Shown here one piece after another: positions 33,216 through 41,482 of a stretch of 52,581 nucleotides of DNA. Numbering within the stretch: position 1 is the first letter of the stretch; each line of letters starts with the position of its first letter. The translations under genes and the position numbers were made by a program. The DNA is taken from assembly GCA_028278025.1 (NCBI GenBank), contig JANQFE010000154.1, positions 1 to 52,581 on the forward strand. The letters run 5' to 3'. This DNA comes from Thermodesulfobacteriota bacterium. GTDB taxonomy: Bacteria > Desulfobacterota > WTBG01 > CAIYCZ01 > CAIRTM01. The notes beneath the pieces are model-generated. The model was not told the origin of the DNA. It saw only the letters and a program-made list of their open reading frames with translations, and ran no database searches.

Positions 33216-33647
33216 TCATCCGCTCATCACACCGCCGACTTTTGCTATTTTAATTCTCAGGGAATTGCTTTGGGGATTGTCTGCAACCCGTTTGGCGATA
33301 GAGTCAAAAGCGTGTTCATCCAGACCGCGCTGTTTGGCGATACATCTAACAGCATGAAGGATGTCATCATATGCAGTCAGTCGTTCGGCTTGGCCTTCAA
33401 TAATGACTGCCCGCCACTGAGCATAGCTGCGGTCTGAGTCACAAATTTTAAAAGCTACATTCCGGTTCGACAGTACGCAGCGTGCCATTCTGCCGCTTGG
33501 TTTGGAACCGCAGTAAATATAGTTACCATCTGTCCCATAGGAAAGTTCAACGGCATAGGGTATACCGCCTTCTTCGACACCGATCAGGGTACCCCAGGTC
33601 CAGTAATTAATAAATTCCATGATTTCTTCTGTGGTCATATCACGCAT
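33216..33647 (-). CDS. Pyridoxamine 5'-phosphate oxidase-related FMN-binding split-barrel protein
   Basis: This 143-residue protein has the split-barrel pattern of small FMN-binding PNPOx relatives: GTLIGVEEGGIPYAVELSYG, IYCGSKPSGRMARC and NVAFKICDSD. Relatives include nitroimidazole-resistance-type (NimA) proteins that reduce nitro compounds or bind flavin or heme. AAGGAG precedes the ATG by 9 bases. It is transcribed away from the MurU-like gene. Confidence 0.82.
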   Translation of the reverse strand: MRDMTTEEIMEFINYWTWGTLIGVEEGGIPYAVELSYGTDGNYIYCGSKPSGRMARCVLSNRNVAFKICDSDRSYAQWRAVIIEGQAERLTAYDDILHAVRCIAKQRGLDEHAFDSIAKRVADNPQSNSLRIKIAKVGGVMSG

Positions 33648-33829
33648 AGTGGTAAACTCCTTTCTTTTATTGAAAAAACAATGTCTAACGTGTAAAGTGA
33701 CTGAAGCAGTCTGACAAAGAATTCATACACTTTGAACTCCAGGTCCTTTAGTGCACGTGACCCAGGGTTGCTACGACTAATAAGATGATCATATCCACCT
33801 TTAATTATACTAATTAAGGTAATTACCAT

Positions 33830-34768
33830 ATGAAAGCTGTTGTTCTTGCTGCCGGTTTTGGAACAAGACTCAGGCCATTGACAGACAGGCTGCCCAAGCC
33901 GCTCATACCGATCCTTGGTCAACCGCTTCTCCGGCATATTATCATGAAGCTTGCCAAGAGTAAAGTTACCGACATCGGGATTAATATTCATCATAATGCT
34001 CACATGATTCATGGCTTTCTCGAAATGGCTCAACCGGCAGGGGTGGGTATTGAAATCTCCCATGAACAACAAATCATGGGTGTTGCCGGAGGTATCGCCG
34101 GGTTTCGAACGTTCTTACAGGATGAAGATTTTTTTATTCTCCATAATGGTGATGTTTTGAGCGCTGTTTCACTTGAAGCATTAATTGCGACATACACCCA
34201 GGAGCCGGCTCTTTTTACCATGGTAGTGCATGACCATCCCGATTTTAATACTGTGAGCATCGATACAAACGGACATATTATTGATATCCGTGATGAGCTT
34301 AACGCCCGGGGTGTTGCCAGAAAGCTTGCCTATACAGGCATTGCATGTGTAGATACTGCGTTTTTGGATTTCATTCCGGAAGGTCCTGCTGACTTGATTC
34401 CCATTCTGCTTGACCTTATTATCAGGGGGCATCACAGTATACGCGCTGTTATAGTTGATGATTGTTGTTGGAGGGATATAGGAACAATTGCGAGTTATTA
34501 TGAAACCCATAAAGAGATCCTGTTGATGAAAAATCCCCTTGTAGAGGAGAACCTCATTCCTCAGGGGCCAGTTTTTTTTGGCGACGGCACCCAGGTAGCA
34601 GAGGATGTAGAGCTGCAGGGTTTTATCTCAGCAGGCAACAACTGTATTGTTCCGCGAGGGTGCATCCTGGAAAACTGCATTATCTGGGATAACGTAGCAA
34701 TAGAAGAAAAAGCATCATTTAAAGATGCTATCATAGGAAACGGTTGGGTTGTACATGCAACAAAATAA
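33830..34768 (+). CDS. MurU-like sugar-phosphate nucleotidyltransferase
   Basis: This 312-residue protein starts with the nucleotidyltransferase signature VLAAGFGTRLRPLTDRLPKP, followed by PLIPILGQPLL and the metal-binding FILHNGDVLS. The tail has left-handed helix-like hexapeptides (QGFISAGNNCIVPRGCILEN). It transfers a nucleoside monophosphate to a sugar phosphate. Beside an AmgK-like kinase gene it most resembles MurU, which makes UDP-MurNAc in cell-wall recycling. A GDP-mannose or glucose-1-phosphate enzyme remains possible. It overlaps the next gene by 14 bases. Confidence 0.82.
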   Translation: MKAVVLAAGFGTRLRPLTDRLPKPLIPILGQPLLRHIIMKLAKSKVTDIGINIHHNAHMIHGFLEMAQPAGVGIEISHEQQIMGVAGGIAGFRTFLQDEDFFILHNGDVLSAVSLEALIATYTQEPALFTMVVHDHPDFNTVSIDTNGHIIDIRDELNARGVARKLAYTGIACVDTAFLDFIPEGPADLIPILLDLIIRGHHSIRAVIVDDCCWRDIGTIASYYETHKEILLMKNPLVEENLIPQGPVFFGDGTQVAEDVELQGFISAGNNCIVPRGCILENCIIWDNVAIEEKASFKDAIIGNGWVVHATK

Positions 34769-35801
34769 TCAAAATAAACAAGTGCTTTATTCATTCTTGC
34801 AGCAGACCGGTATCCGATTTGCTGATGGTGAGAACGCTTTAAGCCTGCTTGCCCGCGGGGGGTCAGACCGTAGCTTTTACCGTATACAGACTTCGGAGGG
34901 TTCATTTGTAGTAATGACCGGCACATCTTCCCGTGAGGAGGTCGAAGCATATGTTGAAATCGGTAATTTCCTGTATGTACAGGGTATAGGCTCGCCGGAG
35001 ATCTGTGCTGTTGATCGGAAGAACGGTCTGGTGCTCATGGAGGATCTGGGTGATCACAGCCTTTATACCATTGTAAAGCAGGCCGCCAGCCGGGGTGAGG
35101 TAACAGAGCTCTATAAAAAAGCACTTGAGTTCCTGGCTGAGATGCAGATGACGGTAACTTCCCGCATTGCAATGTGCGATTGCCTGAAAAATCGAAGCTT
35201 TGGGTATGAATCTTTTCGGGGGGAAACAGACTATTTTCTGGAAGCCTTTGTCAAAGATTTATGCGGAATAGATGTTACAAAAAAGGGACGGCTGGAAGAT
35301 GAACTGCATAAACTTGCCGCTGGCCTGGTCCGGGAACCTCGTTTTTTTATGCACCGGGACCTTCAGTCTCAAAACATGTATTTAAAAGAAGACAGGATAC
35401 GGATAATTGATTTCCAGACAGCCACCCAGGGATTGCTCCAGTATGACCTGGCAGCCTGTTTGAAAGATGCCTATGTTATGCTTACACAGCCGGAATGTGA
35501 TGTGCTGCTCAAGTATTATATGGACTGTCTTGAATATACATGGAGTGTCGACATAGACAGAGAACAGTTTGCCGTTACATTCCACCGGACCGGCCTTCAG
35601 CGCAATATGCAGGCCCTGGGCGCTTTTGCATTTCTCAGTATGCGTAAGGGTAAGACTGAATTCTTACAACATATCCCTGCTGCACTCGCGTATCTTAAGA
35701 CTGCACTCAGCATGTTACATGAATTTCCGGCATTGCAGGTCATTGTGGAGCGGGCCGCCGAAGCCGTAGTGGCAAGACATCTTCTTGATCAAGCTCGATG
35801 A
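34755..35801 (+). CDS. AmgK-like aminoglycoside phosphotransferase-family sugar kinase
   Basis: The product has 348 residues from the ATG at 34755; a TTG two codons earlier is less likely. It has the APH/choline kinase fold. ARGGSDRSFYRI is the glycine-rich loop, HRDLQSQN (residues 200-207) the catalytic loop, and IIDFQTATQG (Asp219) the metal-binding motif. AmgK phosphorylates MurNAc and GlcNAc at the anomeric position, and MurU then adds the nucleotide. The tight overlap with a MurU-like gene supports this pathway. Specificity is inferred from context. Confidence 0.82.
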   Translation: MQQNNQNKQVLYSFLQQTGIRFADGENALSLLARGGSDRSFYRIQTSEGSFVVMTGTSSREEVEAYVEIGNFLYVQGIGSPEICAVDRKNGLVLMEDLGDHSLYTIVKQAASRGEVTELYKKALEFLAEMQMTVTSRIAMCDCLKNRSFGYESFRGETDYFLEAFVKDLCGIDVTKKGRLEDELHKLAAGLVREPRFFMHRDLQSQNMYLKEDRIRIIDFQTATQGLLQYDLAACLKDAYVMLTQPECDVLLKYYMDCLEYTWSVDIDREQFAVTFHRTGLQRNMQALGAFAFLSMRKGKTEFLQHIPAALAYLKTALSMLHEFPALQVIVERAAEAVVARHLLDQAR

Positions 35802-35814
35802 GCAGGGGTGAACA

Positions 35815-36645
35815 GTGTTGCTTGCTGAAATCATAAAGGAACACTTACCGCTTCGCTATACCTGCAACCGCACGGCAACATGGCTGCTGGAGCGTGAAGA
35901 ATTTTCCCGTTTTGCAGATAGCACTGTTGCGCACATACATAATTTTGTTGAATCAAACACGACCCGCCTGTTAAAGTCCGGGCCTAACCGACTTGTTTTT
36001 CGAGTGCACCTGCCTGCTGAGTACTCCAGTGTGTCGTCTGTAATCGTAAAGTCTTTCCCCATGCATGGCTTCAAACAGAAACTGTTTCGCTACCAGCGAT
36101 ACGGCCCTGCAGAAACCGCCAATTTGCTCATTGCGTCACAGCGCATGATCCCGGTTCCCCATGTGCATGGTTATGGCTGGATCAGAGAGCACGGTTTAGT
36201 AAGCAACACACTCATTATGATGGAGGACCTCAACAGGCATCACAGCATCAGGGACCTGCTTGGTGCAGGTGATACTGCCAAGGCTGATAGGACAGAAGTT
36301 TTGCAAAGAACCGGCAGGTTGCTTAGGCGTCTTTATCAAGGCAAGTGTAACCACATTGATATTAGTGACCGGTCAATCTTGCTTGACGCTGATAATGAGG
36401 ATGATCGTGTCATAGATCTGCACTATGTGAATTATCTGAAACGCCCCAGCCTAACAGTTTTGATGTTTAACTTGGCCTACCTGGGTAACTCTATTGCTGA
36501 TAGAGTAAATGAAAAAATGCTGGAAGACTGGGTTAAAGGAATGCTTGCGGAGCTGGCAGTAAGTGAGATTGATCACTGGATTACAGTGTATGAAGAGTTC
36601 AGGCACAAGCGACTTTCTCGCCGGGAACGGTTATCTATTACTTAA
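35815..36645 (+). CDS. WaaP/Kdo kinase-like LPS kinase family protein
   Basis: The product has 276 residues from a GTG at 35815 with AGGGG upstream. It has the kinase pattern of the LPS kinase family (Kdo kinase, WaaP). SSVIVKSFP carries the strand-3 lysine (Lys79), CNHIDISDRSILL the catalytic His180-x-Asp182, and VIDLHYVNYL the IDLH metal motif of WaaP-type enzymes. Such kinases phosphorylate inner-core sugars of lipopolysaccharide. It follows the AmgK-like gene by 13 bases, so this is a three-gene operon. It may instead act on another envelope sugar. Confidence 0.72.
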   Translation: MLLAEIIKEHLPLRYTCNRTATWLLEREEFSRFADSTVAHIHNFVESNTTRLLKSGPNRLVFRVHLPAEYSSVSSVIVKSFPMHGFKQKLFRYQRYGPAETANLLIASQRMIPVPHVHGYGWIREHGLVSNTLIMMEDLNRHHSIRDLLGAGDTAKADRTEVLQRTGRLLRRLYQGKCNHIDISDRSILLDADNEDDRVIDLHYVNYLKRPSLTVLMFNLAYLGNSIADRVNEKMLEDWVKGMLAELAVSEIDHWITVYEEFRHKRLSRRERLSIT

Positions 36646-36670
36646 CATAGAGTATTTTGCAAAAAAGCGT

Positions 36671-36804
36671 AGCCTCATGGTTGAGGCTGCACAGGCTGAT
36701 GCGGTTCGACCGGCCGCGGCTATGTGCTCGCTGGAATATCCGGAAGTTACTGTATCGTCCATCGCTCGCACCGCCGCAACTGCTCTTACCACATCAGCCT
36801 GTGC
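36671..36804. other. Structured dyad region after the kinase operon
   Basis: A short hairpin AGCCTC/GAGGCT (36671-36676, 36683-36688) is followed by a 32-base imperfect inverted repeat. Arms 36689-36720 and 36773-36804 match at 25 of 32 positions, with the first 13 perfect. Short frames on both strands run through it and mirror each other (AQAD on each), which follows from the symmetry and does not argue for coding. It could be an RNA structure or the relic of a mobile element. Confidence 0.55.
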
Positions 36805-36856
36805 AGTGCTCAAGGGCTATAAAAAAAAGGGCAATGCTCTCGCATCAGCTAAGACA

Positions 36857-36897
36857 TAAAAAAAGCAAGGAGCCGTGTCAATCACAAGCTCCTTGCT
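36857..36897 (-). terminator. Rho-independent terminator of the minus-strand cytochrome gene
   Basis: On the minus strand, AGCAAGGAGC and GCTCCTTGCT form a perfect 10-bp stem with a 14-base loop, followed by seven Ts. It starts 31 bases after the cytochrome stop codon. Confidence 0.9.
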
Positions 36898-36927
36898 CTT
36901 ATAACCGAAGCAAGAGAGAATACGGTA

Positions 36928-37944
36928 CTACAGGAACCGTACAACCTCGAATGTTGTGCTTCCGCAGTCGGTAACAGAGATGGTATAGGTGCCGGTCTGG
37001 GCCTCTTCAAACGTAACGTCAAATTCGACAGCATCGGGAGCGAGCATATTAAAATTGCTGATAGTAATGCCTTCTGATGGTTCTATGACAATATCGTCAA
37101 TAGTGAGATCAGGCAGTTCCTCGCTTAAGGTAAGCAGAAAGGTCCGGGCTCTTGGAAGAATACCAAGGCCTACTCTGACCTTTTGCGGGATTCCATCAAT
37201 CATACATTCGGCCTCGGTTGCAGAGTCAGCAACTGAACTTATGCTGAACTCAGCTGAACAATCCAGAGGCGGATCAACAATGCCTTCAGGGTCTGATGTT
37301 TCAATTGAGCATGTAGCATCCGGTGCATCGCCGGCAACAGTGATGTTAGCTGTTACCTGTAAATTCTCAGCATCAACTACAAGCTCTTCATTAATAGTAA
37401 TATAATCGGCACAGCTTGTGTCTATGCTGACTTCCAGTTTCTGCAGGTCTTCCTCGGTCAAATCAGCCTCTACTACGTCGGTTCTGACAAGACTGACGGT
37501 AACATCAGTGGTGACATCATCCACTCCGTCAACCTCAACACTAGCAGGGTCGATCTCTATACATTTATCAGCACTATCATCGTCGTCATCACCGGTATCG
37601 TCATCATCATCAGCTGCTGCACAGGTAGGATGACAGACCAGACACGAGGTCTCACGAGCCGGATCATGAGCAACAACAATTTCACACGTGCCCACATGGC
37701 ATTCGGCAACTGCGCAGGTGGAAGCTGCTACATTGCCTGCTGCCGGTGTCCCATCATGGCAGGCCGTACAGTCGCCGTGCCCGGAACCGGCATGTAAATC
37801 TGTTGCAGAATGGCACCCGTCTGCTATACAACCGCCCGTATCACTAGTAGTAACATCGGTATAGGTAGTGGCTATGTTCGGCAGCATGAATGCTACGGCA
37901 CAGCACACTAAAGCACAAAACCCTAATGGAATAAATTTTTTCAT
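36928..37944 (-). CDS. Exported tetraheme cytochrome with Asp-rich linker
   Basis: The product has 338 residues from the ATG at 37944, which has GAGGAGG 6 bases upstream. A hydrophobic signal sequence covers about residues 4-26. Four heme sites follow: two CxxxxCH (C39/H45, C77/H83) and two CxxCH (C59/H63, C101/H105). Then comes an aspartate-rich linker (about 112-122). The last 210 residues are beta-rich with scattered cysteines, like bacterial Ig-type surface domains. Electron transfer at or outside the periplasm is likely. The Asp linker could bind calcium or hold the heme part away from the anchor. Function is inferred. Confidence 0.82.
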   Translation of the reverse strand: MKKFIPLGFCALVCCAVAFMLPNIATTYTDVTTSDTGGCIADGCHSATDLHAGSGHGDCTACHDGTPAAGNVAASTCAVAECHVGTCEIVVAHDPARETSCLVCHPTCAAADDDDDTGDDDDDSADKCIEIDPASVEVDGVDDVTTDVTVSLVRTDVVEADLTEEDLQKLEVSIDTSCADYITINEELVVDAENLQVTANITVAGDAPDATCSIETSDPEGIVDPPLDCSAEFSISSVADSATEAECMIDGIPQKVRVGLGILPRARTFLLTLSEELPDLTIDDIVIEPSEGITISNFNMLAPDAVEFDVTFEEAQTGTYTISVTDCGSTTFEVVRFL

Positions 37945-38322
37945 CCTTTGCCTCCTCAATGTGAAAATTTTTGTTTAGCCCCTACTACATAATTAATAAT
38001 CAGTGTTTTTTTCGGCAATCACCCCCTTTAAACTGTTTGAACTACATATGCACTTATATGATATATTTAGCTGAGTAATTTTCCTGTTCAGCAAGTCTTA
38101 TATATTATTTAATCCATAGTCAAGCATTATTTTTACAATAAGCGGCCACCGACTGTTCAGTTGAGCTGCAAGAGTTTTTTGTGTAAATTTGTTTTTTTCT
38201 CAAATTTCATACCAGCTTTCTAATGGGGACTTTGCCCTGTGTATTTAAGATTCTTGACAAATTCCTGCTATTTTTGTTAAGTTGCTATGTTAACTTTATT
38301 TTTTTATTAAGGAGATTATTTT
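37945..38322. other. Divergent intergenic region
   Basis: This 378-base AT-rich gap holds promoters for the cytochrome (-) and the nitroreductase (+). TTGACA at 38254-38259 is a possible -35 box for the latter, but its -10 box is poor. No gene or strong structure is seen. Confidence 0.5.
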
Positions 38323-38877
38323 ATGGAACTTATGGAAGCGATCAAGGGCCGCAGGAGTATCAGAAAATATAAAGCCGACATGCCCTCTGATGAAGATATC
38401 GGCTTTGTGCTTGAAGCTGCCCGGTGGGCGCCGTCCTGGGCCAATACCCAGTGCTGGGAATTCATTCTTGTTAAAGATTCTGAAACAAAAAGAAAACTTG
38501 CTGATGTGCTATCGGAAAACAATCCGGCGCGGCGGGCCTGTGAACAGGCTCCCCTGATCGTTGCAGCCTGTGCCCAGAAGGAAAAATCGGGTTATTTTAA
38601 GAGGAATACCGCAACGGATAAAGGAGACTGGCTTATGTTTGATGTGGCCCTTGCGCTGCAAAACCTTACCCTGGCAGCACACTCACGGGGACTGGGCACA
38701 GTGCATGTGGGCTTTTTTGATTCCCGCAAGGCTGCGGAAATTCTGCAGGTGCCGAGGCAGGCAGAGATTGTTGAACTGCTGCCTTTTGGATATCCGGATA
38801 CAGAGGGGAAGGTTTCCCCGAGAAAGCCGATTGAGGAATTTGTTTTCTATAACAAATATGGTCAGAGAAAGGCGTAG
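38323..38877 (+). CDS. Nitroreductase-family FMN protein
   Basis: This 184-residue protein has the nitroreductase pattern: AIKGRRSIRKYK, AARWAPSWANTQCWEF and the C-terminal LLPFGYPD region. Members bind FMN as dimers and reduce nitro compounds, quinones or flavins with NAD(P)H. AAGGAG lies 7 bases before the ATG. A weak hairpin (38883-38907) downstream may end the transcript. The physiological substrate is unknown. Confidence 0.88.
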   Translation: MELMEAIKGRRSIRKYKADMPSDEDIGFVLEAARWAPSWANTQCWEFILVKDSETKRKLADVLSENNPARRACEQAPLIVAACAQKEKSGYFKRNTATDKGDWLMFDVALALQNLTLAAHSRGLGTVHVGFFDSRKAAEILQVPRQAEIVELLPFGYPDTEGKVSPRKPIEEFVFYNKYGQRKA

Positions 38878-38882
38878 TGATG

Positions 38883-38907
38883 GCTCCTGCTTGAGTAAGG
38901 CGGGAGC
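38883..38907 (+). terminator. Possible weak terminator after the nitroreductase gene
   Basis: GCTCCTGCTT pairs with AGGCGGGAGC over 10 positions including two G-T pairs, with a 5-base loop. The following TTACCGTTTT is only partly T-rich. Confidence 0.35.
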
Positions 38908-39002
38908 TTACCGTTTTCGGGGGCATCCTTTATATGTATTGTGATACCCGCCTTTGACCCCGACTAAAAGGCGAACACGCAAGACAGAATCGTGGATACC
39001 AT

Positions 39003-39659
39003 ATGGGACTTTTTATTGTTTTTGAAGGCATTGAAGGCTGTGGTAAAACCACCCAGATAGAGCTGCTGGGCAGGTATCTTGCAGGCAAAAAGCTGCCTAT
39101 CGTTATAACACGTGAGCCGGGGGGAACACCGGTAAGCGAGGAGATCAGGAAAATATTTCTACACAGTGTTAACAGAGATATTCTCCCGCTGACAGAGCTT
39201 CTGCTTGTAACTGCAGCCAGGGTTCAGCATGTTGACCAGCTCATCCGTCCGGCCCTGCATGATGACAAAATAGTAGTGTGCGATAGATTTTGTGATGCCA
39301 CGGTAGCTTACCAGGGATATGGTGAAGGCATACCTCTTGCACTGATTTTTAAAAGCCAGGAGCTTTTTCTTGATTACCTCAGGCCGGATATTACAATGCT
39401 GTTTGACTGTCCGGTGGAAGTCGGACTTTCGCGGTCACGCAGTAGAAACAAGGCGGAAGGCCTGGAACTGGCCGAGGGGCGGTTTGAAGAAAAGACCGTG
39501 CAGTTTCATGAGAAAGTACGCGGCGGATATCTTGACCTAGCGAAACGGGAGCCCGAGCGTTTCACCATAGTTGATGCACAACAGTCAATTGAAGCAATCC
39601 ATGAACAGGTCTGTCTGGCCATAGATGCTAAACTGAAAGAAAAAGGATATGCCGTTTAA
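39003..39659 (+). CDS. tmk: Thymidylate kinase
   Basis: This 218-residue cytoplasmic enzyme phosphorylates dTMP to dTDP. IVFEGIEGCGKTTQIELL is the P-loop, TREPGGTPVSEEIR the conserved DRX-type loop, and DRFCDATVAYQGYG the dTMP-binding segment. The length is normal. Its stop overlaps the holB start by 11 bases, a common bacterial gene order. Confidence 0.97.
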   Translation: MGLFIVFEGIEGCGKTTQIELLGRYLAGKKLPIVITREPGGTPVSEEIRKIFLHSVNRDILPLTELLLVTAARVQHVDQLIRPALHDDKIVVCDRFCDATVAYQGYGEGIPLALIFKSQELFLDYLRPDITMLFDCPVEVGLSRSRSRNKAEGLELAEGRFEEKTVQFHEKVRGGYLDLAKREPERFTIVDAQQSIEAIHEQVCLAIDAKLKEKGYAV

Positions 39660-40614
39660 CGCAATCGTCGGACACCATGCAGCGCTGCGTATTTTACGCA
39701 GTATGCTGCAGACCAGACAGGTGCCGCATGCTTTTATTTTTTCAGGCATTGAAGGCATCGGTAAACACACTGCTGCTCTTGCTTTTGTAAAGGCGCTTAA
39801 CTGTGCAACAGGGGACGATGATTTTTGCGACCAGTGCCTGTCGTGTCGGAAAATCGAACGGACAACACACCCTGATGTTATAAATATAGAGCCGCAGAAG
39901 AATGTCATCAGGATTGAACAGGTAAGGAGCATGCAGGAGGAACTGGCCTTTAAGCCCCTGGAGGCCAAAAAAAAAGCTGTGATCATTAATCAAGCTGAAA
40001 CTCTTAACCTGAATGCCGCTAACTGCCTGCTTAAAACCCTGGAAGAGCCCCCGGAGGATTCCATATTGATTCTGGTTGCCTGCAGTACAGCCGGCATGCT
40101 CCCTACAGTTCTTTCCCGCTGCCAGATAATACAATTTTCACCTCTGGCAGACACGGACGTAGCGCAATTGCTTATTCGCGAAAACAATGTTGATACGCAT
40201 ACTGCAGAGCGTGTCACCCAGCACGCACATGGCAGCATAAAACGAGCGCTGTTCCTGCTGGAAAGCCGGTTCTTTGCTGAGCGTAATGAAATAGCAAAAA
40301 TGCTTGCTGCTGATCTGCCTGAAAGCATGGATACGGTGCTGCACATGGCAAAGCGCTTAAGCAGTGACAGCCAAGAACTTCCCCTGATACTGGAGTTTCT
40401 GCAAGGCTGGTACCGTGATCTTTTATTTTGCAAGTCAGGGGTCTCGGATACTTTGCTGTATAACCGTGATATTCTGGAATGCGTACAGCAGGCATCCGCC
40501 CGCGAAACAAAAGATGGAATCCTGAAAAAGCTGAAGAGAATTCGATGGCTGCAGGATCATACTGTTTTGAATATAGATATGCAGTTGGGCCTGGAATCGG
40601 TATTTTTGCAATGA
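39649..40614 (+). CDS. holB: DNA polymerase III subunit delta'
   Basis: This 321-residue protein is part of the clamp loader. AFIFSGIEGIGKHTAALAF is a Walker A-like loop and NCLLKTLEEPPEDS the conserved SRC-adjacent region. The zinc module has four cysteines (C-x6-C-x2-C-x2-C before RKIERTTHPDV). It overlaps tmk by 11 bases. The usual length is about 330. Confidence 0.94.
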   Translation: MPFNAIVGHHAALRILRSMLQTRQVPHAFIFSGIEGIGKHTAALAFVKALNCATGDDDFCDQCLSCRKIERTTHPDVINIEPQKNVIRIEQVRSMQEELAFKPLEAKKKAVIINQAETLNLNAANCLLKTLEEPPEDSILILVACSTAGMLPTVLSRCQIIQFSPLADTDVAQLLIRENNVDTHTAERVTQHAHGSIKRALFLLESRFFAERNEIAKMLAADLPESMDTVLHMAKRLSSDSQELPLILEFLQGWYRDLLFCKSGVSDTLLYNRDILECVQQASARETKDGILKKLKRIRWLQDHTVLNIDMQLGLESVFLQ

Positions 40615-40651
40615 GCAAATGTAATATAACGTTAAATCGGAGATACTATAC

Positions 40652-41464
40652 ATGTCAAATATAATCGGAATAAAGATAAGAAAACATCTGCGGCCTGTTC
40701 ATGCTGATGCCGGAGAGTTTGACTTCAAGGCCGATGATCAGGTGGTTATCGACACAAAGAAGGGGCCGCTGCTCGGCACCGTTCTGCCCTGTTTGCCTTA
40801 TGAATGCCGGCAGATTTGTTCTAAGAAGAACTATCCAAAAATTATCAGAAAGGCCGAAGATGCCGATATCAGACAGGAAGAACTTAATATCCGCATGGAA
40901 AAAGACTATTTCGAGGTATGTCAGAAAAAAATCGGCAAGCATGATCTGCCTATGAAGCTTGTTGATGTTGAAATAGAAGCTGATGGAAGCAAAGTGGTAT
41001 TCTTTTTTATTGCGGAGAACCGGGTGGATTTTCGTGCACTGGTTAAAGAACTTGCTGCAGATCTGCGAACCCGTATAGAGATGCGGCAGATCGGCGCCCG
41101 TAGCGAGGCCCAGCGTATAGGGGGGGTCGGTTGCTGCGGGCGGGAGCTGTGCTGCTCAAGCTTTCTGCAGAAGTTTTATCCGGTAACCGTCAAAATGACT
41201 AAAGAGCAGGGATTGCCGCTGGATCCTGAGAAGATTTCCGGAATATGTGGACGATTAATGTGCTGCCTGGCTTATGAATACGAAACCTATGTCAGTCTCA
41301 AAAAGGGTTTGCCCAAGGTCGGTAAGAAGATAAAGACACCTAAAGGTATTGGAAAAATAAGACAGGTTAATGTTCTTTCCAAAAAGATTTCCGTTGAACT
41401 GGAAGACGGGTTAACCTATGAGTTGGATACAGACACGTATAATCCTGATATGCTGGTAAAATAG
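40652..41464 (+). CDS. ricT: PSP1-domain protein (RicT/YaaT family)
   Basis: The 270 residues contain the PSP1 domain. The cysteine-rich patterns VGCCGRELCCSSFL and ISGICGRLMCCLAYEY are typical. RicT works with RicA and RicF in Bacillus as an iron-sulfur complex affecting RNA maturation and development. In other phyla it is a conserved neighbour of tmk/holB/metG, as here. The exact role in this organism is unknown. Confidence 0.88.
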   Translation: MSNIIGIKIRKHLRPVHADAGEFDFKADDQVVIDTKKGPLLGTVLPCLPYECRQICSKKNYPKIIRKAEDADIRQEELNIRMEKDYFEVCQKKIGKHDLPMKLVDVEIEADGSKVVFFFIAENRVDFRALVKELAADLRTRIEMRQIGARSEAQRIGGVGCCGRELCCSSFLQKFYPVTVKMTKEQGLPLDPEKISGICGRLMCCLAYEYETYVSLKKGLPKVGKKIKTPKGIGKIRQVNVLSKKISVELEDGLTYELDTDTYNPDMLVK

Positions 41465-41482
41465 GAGCGAGGTTTTTTTAAC

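Noticed and set aside
35815..36645. Reading the WaaP-like protein as a pseudokinase because the catalytic-loop Asn is missing
   Set aside because: The IDLH motif and the His-x-Asp loop match WaaP-type kinases, where this Asn is also replaced, so loss of activity is not supported.
36677..36859. 60-codon plus-strand frame after the kinase operon, and a similar minus-strand frame at 36631-36813
   Set aside because: Both follow from the inverted repeat in this stretch. Neither has a ribosome site or recognisable family.
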